From contig JAIOQI010000013.1 of assembly GCA_021413445.1 (NCBI GenBank), positions 1-34,365 on the forward strand: a stretch of DNA of 34,365 nucleotides. Reading direction: 5' to 3'. How positions within the stretch are numbered: position 1 is the stretch's first letter; every line of letters begins with the position of its first letter. The notes below the pieces were generated by a model. The model was not told where the DNA came from. It ran no database searches and saw only the letters and a program-made list of their open reading frames with translations. Source of the DNA: Alphaproteobacteria bacterium. Its GTDB lineage: Bacteria; Pseudomonadota; Alphaproteobacteria; Micavibrionales; UBA2020. Below are positions 31,159-34,365 of this stretch, piece after piece. Position numbers and translations under genes: made by a program.

Positions 31159-31261
31159 ATGATAGAGCAATATTTAATCTATTGATTTATTTCAATAAAA
31201 CTTTAATTAAATATTAAAAATGATAAAAATGAAATTTATATAGACTTTTAATTGCTAATAT

Positions 31262-31273
31262 ATCAATATTGAT
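31262..31273. promoter_or_regulatory. Palindrome ATCAATATTGAT, candidate operator
   Basis: A perfect 12-base palindrome 32 bases before the phage-like gene at 31306, at the opposite end of the AT-rich gap from the CATTTT-TT-AAAATG dyad. Two GATTCG copies follow (31271-31276, 31284-31289). It may control the rightward promoter. The remainder of 31130-31305 is strongly AT-rich without other clear signals. Confidence 0.35.
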
Positions 31274-31305
31274 TCGGGTTCACGATTCGAAAAATGGAGA
31301 TTCTA

Positions 31306-31788
31306 ATGAACGGGTACAAACTGCCTCACGGCTTGTTGCTCGATGCCAAGCTGGCTGTCGTCGCCAGACGGGCGGGGCTGCGGCGGGGCGAAGCGCTGGC
31401 GCTGTGGATCGCGCTGCTCGACCATGCCAGCCGGAACACGCCCCGCGGCTCCGTCGAAAATATCGATGCCGAAGAAATCGCCGCCGCGCTGGAATTCGAT
31501 CCCGCCGCGATCGATGCCGCCCTCGGGGTGCTCCGCGACAAGCAGATGATCTCCGCCAACAACGCTATTGCCGGCTGGGAAAAAATGCAGACCGGCGCTT
31601 CCACCCCCCGCACCCGCGCGCACCGCGCCCGCCAGCGCAAAGGGGTGCCGCAAGAAGAAAATGACGGCGACGACTCCGAAGCGGCAGCCTCCAGAAGACG
31701 ACAGAGGCTGCGCGACGAGATGCTCGCCCGCCACAGGAAACGCGGCCATATCATGACCGAAAACCCGCCCGCGCCGAAACAGTTTTAA
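31306..31788 (+). CDS. Phage-like winged-helix protein (possible replication initiator)
   Basis: Protein of 160 residues. The N-terminal 90 residues look like a winged helix: GLLLDAKLAVVARRAGLRRG, ALALWIALLDHASRN, then NIDAEEIAAALEFDPAAIDA. A basic, disordered tail follows (TPRTRAHRARQRKG, later SRRRQRLRDEM). This order, a wing helix then TPR-R-HRARQ, is often seen in phage replication or replisome-organiser proteins. I assign it only to that general type. The ATG at 31306 has GGAG 7 bases upstream; the upstream ATG at 31294 overlaps that site. It is divergent from the S24 repressor and followed 23 bases later by another small gene. Confidence 0.75.
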   Translation: MNGYKLPHGLLLDAKLAVVARRAGLRRGEALALWIALLDHASRNTPRGSVENIDAEEIAAALEFDPAAIDAALGVLRDKQMISANNAIAGWEKMQTGASTPRTRAHRARQRKGVPQEENDGDDSEAAASRRRQRLRDEMLARHRKRGHIMTENPPAPKQF

Positions 31789-31811
31789 CCCCGTCCCCCG
31801 GAGATTGCCGC

Positions 31812-32369
31812 ATGATGATCGTTGATGACAAACGCTCCAAAGACACGCCGCCTCCCGACTTTCTCAAGGATCCCTGGGCGGATTGGAAACCGCAGTGGAC
31901 AGGAAAAAAACTCACCCCGCAGGACCTGCAGGAACGGCATTCCCCGACGGAACAGGTCGCCATCCGCCTGACGGCGGAACGGCAGACGCACCGGAGCCAG
32001 CGCCGCATCGTCGATAGCCGCCTGTGGGAAGGCATGACCCCGATACAACAGGACGCCGCCATCGAAATCGCCACCGCGTTTGAAATGATGGGGCGCGGCA
32101 TGGGCTATGTGCTCAGCAACTGGCAGCGCATCCCCGGCTGCCGGGGGCAGGCGAATGTGGCGGAGGCCCATGCGCGGATGATTAATTTTTACATCGACTG
32201 GGCGCAGAAATGCGCCAAGCAAAAAATCAGCCATTCGATGGCGGTGGATGTGCTGTGCTTCGGCTTCAGCTGCCGCATGATCGACCGCGACCGCCGCCTC
32301 AAGACCGGCGCCACCCGCGAAAACCTGATGCTGGGCCTCACCCTCTATTGCGACCTGCGCGGGTGGTGA
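31812..32369 (+). CDS. Conserved-looking phage-associated protein of unknown function
   Basis: Protein of 185 residues, soluble and mostly helical from about 45 on. Notable segments: DPWADWKPQWTGKKLTPQDL, QRRIVDSRLWEGMTPIQQDA, MMGRGMGYVLSNW and INFYIDWAQKCAK. It ends LMLGLTLYCDLRGW. GGAG lies 8 bases before the ATG, 23 bases after the preceding gene, so the two are an operon under the probable control of the divergent repressor. Size, place and helical content would suit a late-gene regulator, but no motif proves it. Confidence 0.7.
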   Translation: MMIVDDKRSKDTPPPDFLKDPWADWKPQWTGKKLTPQDLQERHSPTEQVAIRLTAERQTHRSQRRIVDSRLWEGMTPIQQDAAIEIATAFEMMGRGMGYVLSNWQRIPGCRGQANVAEAHARMINFYIDWAQKCAKQKISHSMAVDVLCFGFSCRMIDRDRRLKTGATRENLMLGLTLYCDLRGW

Positions 32370-32379
32370 GAGCCCCCCA

Positions 32380-32474
32380 GTCATCCCCGTGCAGACGGGG
32401 ATCCAGGCGCATGCACAGCATGCGTTTTGCTTGCCAAAAGCAAGCAAATAGATTCCCGCCTTCGCGGGAATGAC
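32380..32474. repeat. Four-hairpin palindromic repeat element (GTCAT...ATGAC)
   Basis: A 95-base element made of four consecutive perfect hairpins. They are ATCCCCGT-GCAG-ACGGGGAT (32383-32402), CGCATGC-ACA-GCATGCG (32408-32424), TTTGCTTGC-CAAAA-GCAAGCAAA (32426-32448) and ATTCCCGC-CTTC-GCGGGAAT (32452-32471). The outer bases GTCAT and ATGAC are also inverted. The first and last hairpins are of the GTCATTCCCGC type dispersed in many proteobacterial genomes. It sits 10 bases after the phage-like gene stop. The following 32475-32650 is AT-rich and probably holds the promoter of the lipoprotein gene; no clear hexamers were fixed. Confidence 0.85.
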
Positions 32475-32650
32475 GCAAATTTACCAAATATTAGCCATAT
32501 TATAGCCAATAATAACTTGGGCGCCGAAACAGCGCCCGGAATCTGATATACATTGACTCCATTGAATTATAAGGCTAAAAATCTCTTAATCTGCGCAATA
32601 AATTTGTGTCCGGTTTCCGGCCACTTATATAATTATTATGAGGTTCCCCC

Positions 32651-33850
32651 TTGCTGCACATTTCCCTCCGCACCAGCCTTGCTGTTTTTGTTGTGGCAAC
32701 CGCCTTAAGCGGCTGCACCCCTGATAACAAGTTTCACGCCGTATCGGCGGGGGAGAGCGGAGCGCGGAGCCGCAGCGACGGCAGCATGCCCTCTCTGGTC
32801 ATCACCACCGAACAGCCTGCGCCCAGCGTCGTTTTCCGCCGCGGCTCGCATGATACGGTTCTCGCCAGCCCCGATGCCGGCACGCCGGTGAGAGTGTCTT
32901 CCCTCAAATCGCAGCACATCGAAACGCCGGTCACCCAGAAAGCCGCCGAACTGAACGACGAGCTGGGGCAGATGCGCGGCAAAACCACAGCCTACTCGCG
33001 CCGCCTCCAGGAACTGCAGAACAACGGCGATGCGCAATCGGCCGCCTATTACACGCTGGTCGCCTCCATCAACGCCGACCTGCAAACCGGCACCACGCCC
33101 GGCAACCCCATCCTGGTCGATCGCTGGAATACCGCGCAGGACAAGCTGAACGCCCTCTCCCAAAGCGCCAGCCAGCTCAACACCCTGGCGATGGACCTCT
33201 CCTATCATGCGTCCAGCCTGTCCTTCCTGCTGGAATCGACCCAGGCGGCCTTCGCCCTCTCCGGCGCCGTCGATGAAGACCACAAAAAACTGACGGGCAT
33301 TGAAGACAACGTCAACCAGGACCTTGTCGCCACCAACCGCCTGATGTTGATGGTCAACGACGACCTCAGCCGCCGCTCGTCCTACCTGCGCACGGAGCGC
33401 GGCAACCTGCAGACCCTGTCGCTGGCCATCGCCAACGGCGAACTTTACGGTCAGAACCTCACCAACGGCGTGTTCAAGCGCGCCGCCGCCGGCGACCTCA
33501 GCCTGAACAAGACAGGCGCCGATGCCGGCACGCCCGCAGCCCTGCCCGCCCGGAAGCCGCTGGTCATCATCCGTTTCGATCACCCGAACGTGAACTACGA
33601 TCAGCCGCTCTACACGGCGATCAGCCAGGCGCTGGAAAAATATCCGGCGGCGAAGTTCGACCTGGTGGCGGTGAGCATGGCGGAAGGCAACCCGGCGAAA
33701 ATGGCCATGTCCTCGTCTGACGCCCGCAAGAACGGCGAAGCCGTCCTGCGCGCCATGATTAAGATGGGCCTGCCGATCGAGCGTGTGGGTCTCAGCGCCG
33801 CGAACAGCAAAAACGTGCTGAACAGCGAAGTGCACATCTATATCCAGTAA
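32651..33850 (+). CDS. Lipoprotein with helical core and OmpA-like C-terminal domain
   Basis: Protein of 399 residues. The signal sequence ends with a lipobox ALSGC, so Cys22 is the probable lipid anchor. The start is TTG: GAGG lies 7 bases upstream and an in-frame stop only 12 bases upstream rules out longer forms. The middle (about 95-260) is helical and coiled-coil-like (AAELNDELGQMRGKT, NALSQSASQLNTLAM). The C-terminal 100 residues (PLVIIRFDHPNVNYDQPLY to VHIYIQ) have the strand-helix order of OmpA-like domains, with a GLPIERVGLSAA step, but lack the usual peptidoglycan-binding Asp/Arg motif in clear form. Function unknown. It converges on the rluB-like gene with 15 bases between. Confidence 0.82.
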   Translation: MLHISLRTSLAVFVVATALSGCTPDNKFHAVSAGESGARSRSDGSMPSLVITTEQPAPSVVFRRGSHDTVLASPDAGTPVRVSSLKSQHIETPVTQKAAELNDELGQMRGKTTAYSRRLQELQNNGDAQSAAYYTLVASINADLQTGTTPGNPILVDRWNTAQDKLNALSQSASQLNTLAMDLSYHASSLSFLLESTQAAFALSGAVDEDHKKLTGIEDNVNQDLVATNRLMLMVNDDLSRRSSYLRTERGNLQTLSLAIANGELYGQNLTNGVFKRAAAGDLSLNKTGADAGTPAALPARKPLVIIRFDHPNVNYDQPLYTAISQALEKYPAAKFDLVAVSMAEGNPAKMAMSSSDARKNGEAVLRAMIKMGLPIERVGLSAANSKNVLNSEVHIYIQ

Positions 33851-33865
33851 CGGAAAAATTCCTCT

Positions 33866-34365
<500 letters not shown>

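Overview
The window reads as chromosomal DNA of a facultatively anaerobic alphaproteobacterium. This rests on a moderately GC-rich composition, an RHH_4-type ribbon-helix-helix protein, proteobacterial nitrate-respiration genes and FNR-type operators. The order cannot be settled from sequence alone; a Rhodospirillales- or Micavibrio-like host is a guess.

Layout. 1-7415 (minus strand) is a nitrate-respiration operon, transcribed narK1-narK2-narG-narH and leaving the window inside narH. A perfect FNR box at 7487-7500 separates it from a divergent Crp/Fnr-type regulator that carries an unusual cysteine-rich C-terminus. A secreted YVTN beta-propeller protein follows. It is divergent from nrdD-nrdG, the oxygen-free ribonucleotide reductase and its activase, and a second perfect FNR box (9324-9337) lies between them. 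Together these form an oxygen-limitation block: nitrate uptake, nitrate respiration and anaerobic dNTP synthesis under one probable regulon.

12272-18520 holds a signalling block: a receiver-PAS-LuxR response regulator, a small RHH protein, an MHYT-domain histidine kinase and a single-domain receiver closely related to the first one. A large-type malic enzyme follows. 18592-22642 holds three tandem genes for exported proteins of no recognised family. Each is preceded by a conserved ~75 bp upstream element and a leader hairpin, and two are followed by near-identical hairpins. 22808-24541 encodes a secreted Sel1-repeat protein fused to a probable outer-membrane beta-barrel.

24886-28621 (minus strand) is a tightly overlapping three-gene operon that I read as Zorya anti-phage defence genes zorA-zorB-zorC: an MotA-like motor with a long tail, a MotB/OmpA-like stator and an EH-signature protein. 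The ZorD helicase expected in type I systems is missing, and its place is taken only by a 44-residue membrane peptide. This is the most interesting system in the window.

28809-34365 holds a GT-A glycosyltransferase-like protein, a glycine/alanine-rich membrane protein, a CI/LexA-like S24 repressor divergent from two small phage-like genes across a very AT-rich operator region, a four-hairpin repeat element, a lipoprotein with an OmpA-like tail, and the C-terminal part of an RluB-family pseudouridine synthase. No tRNA, rRNA, CRISPR array, integrase or transposase was found.
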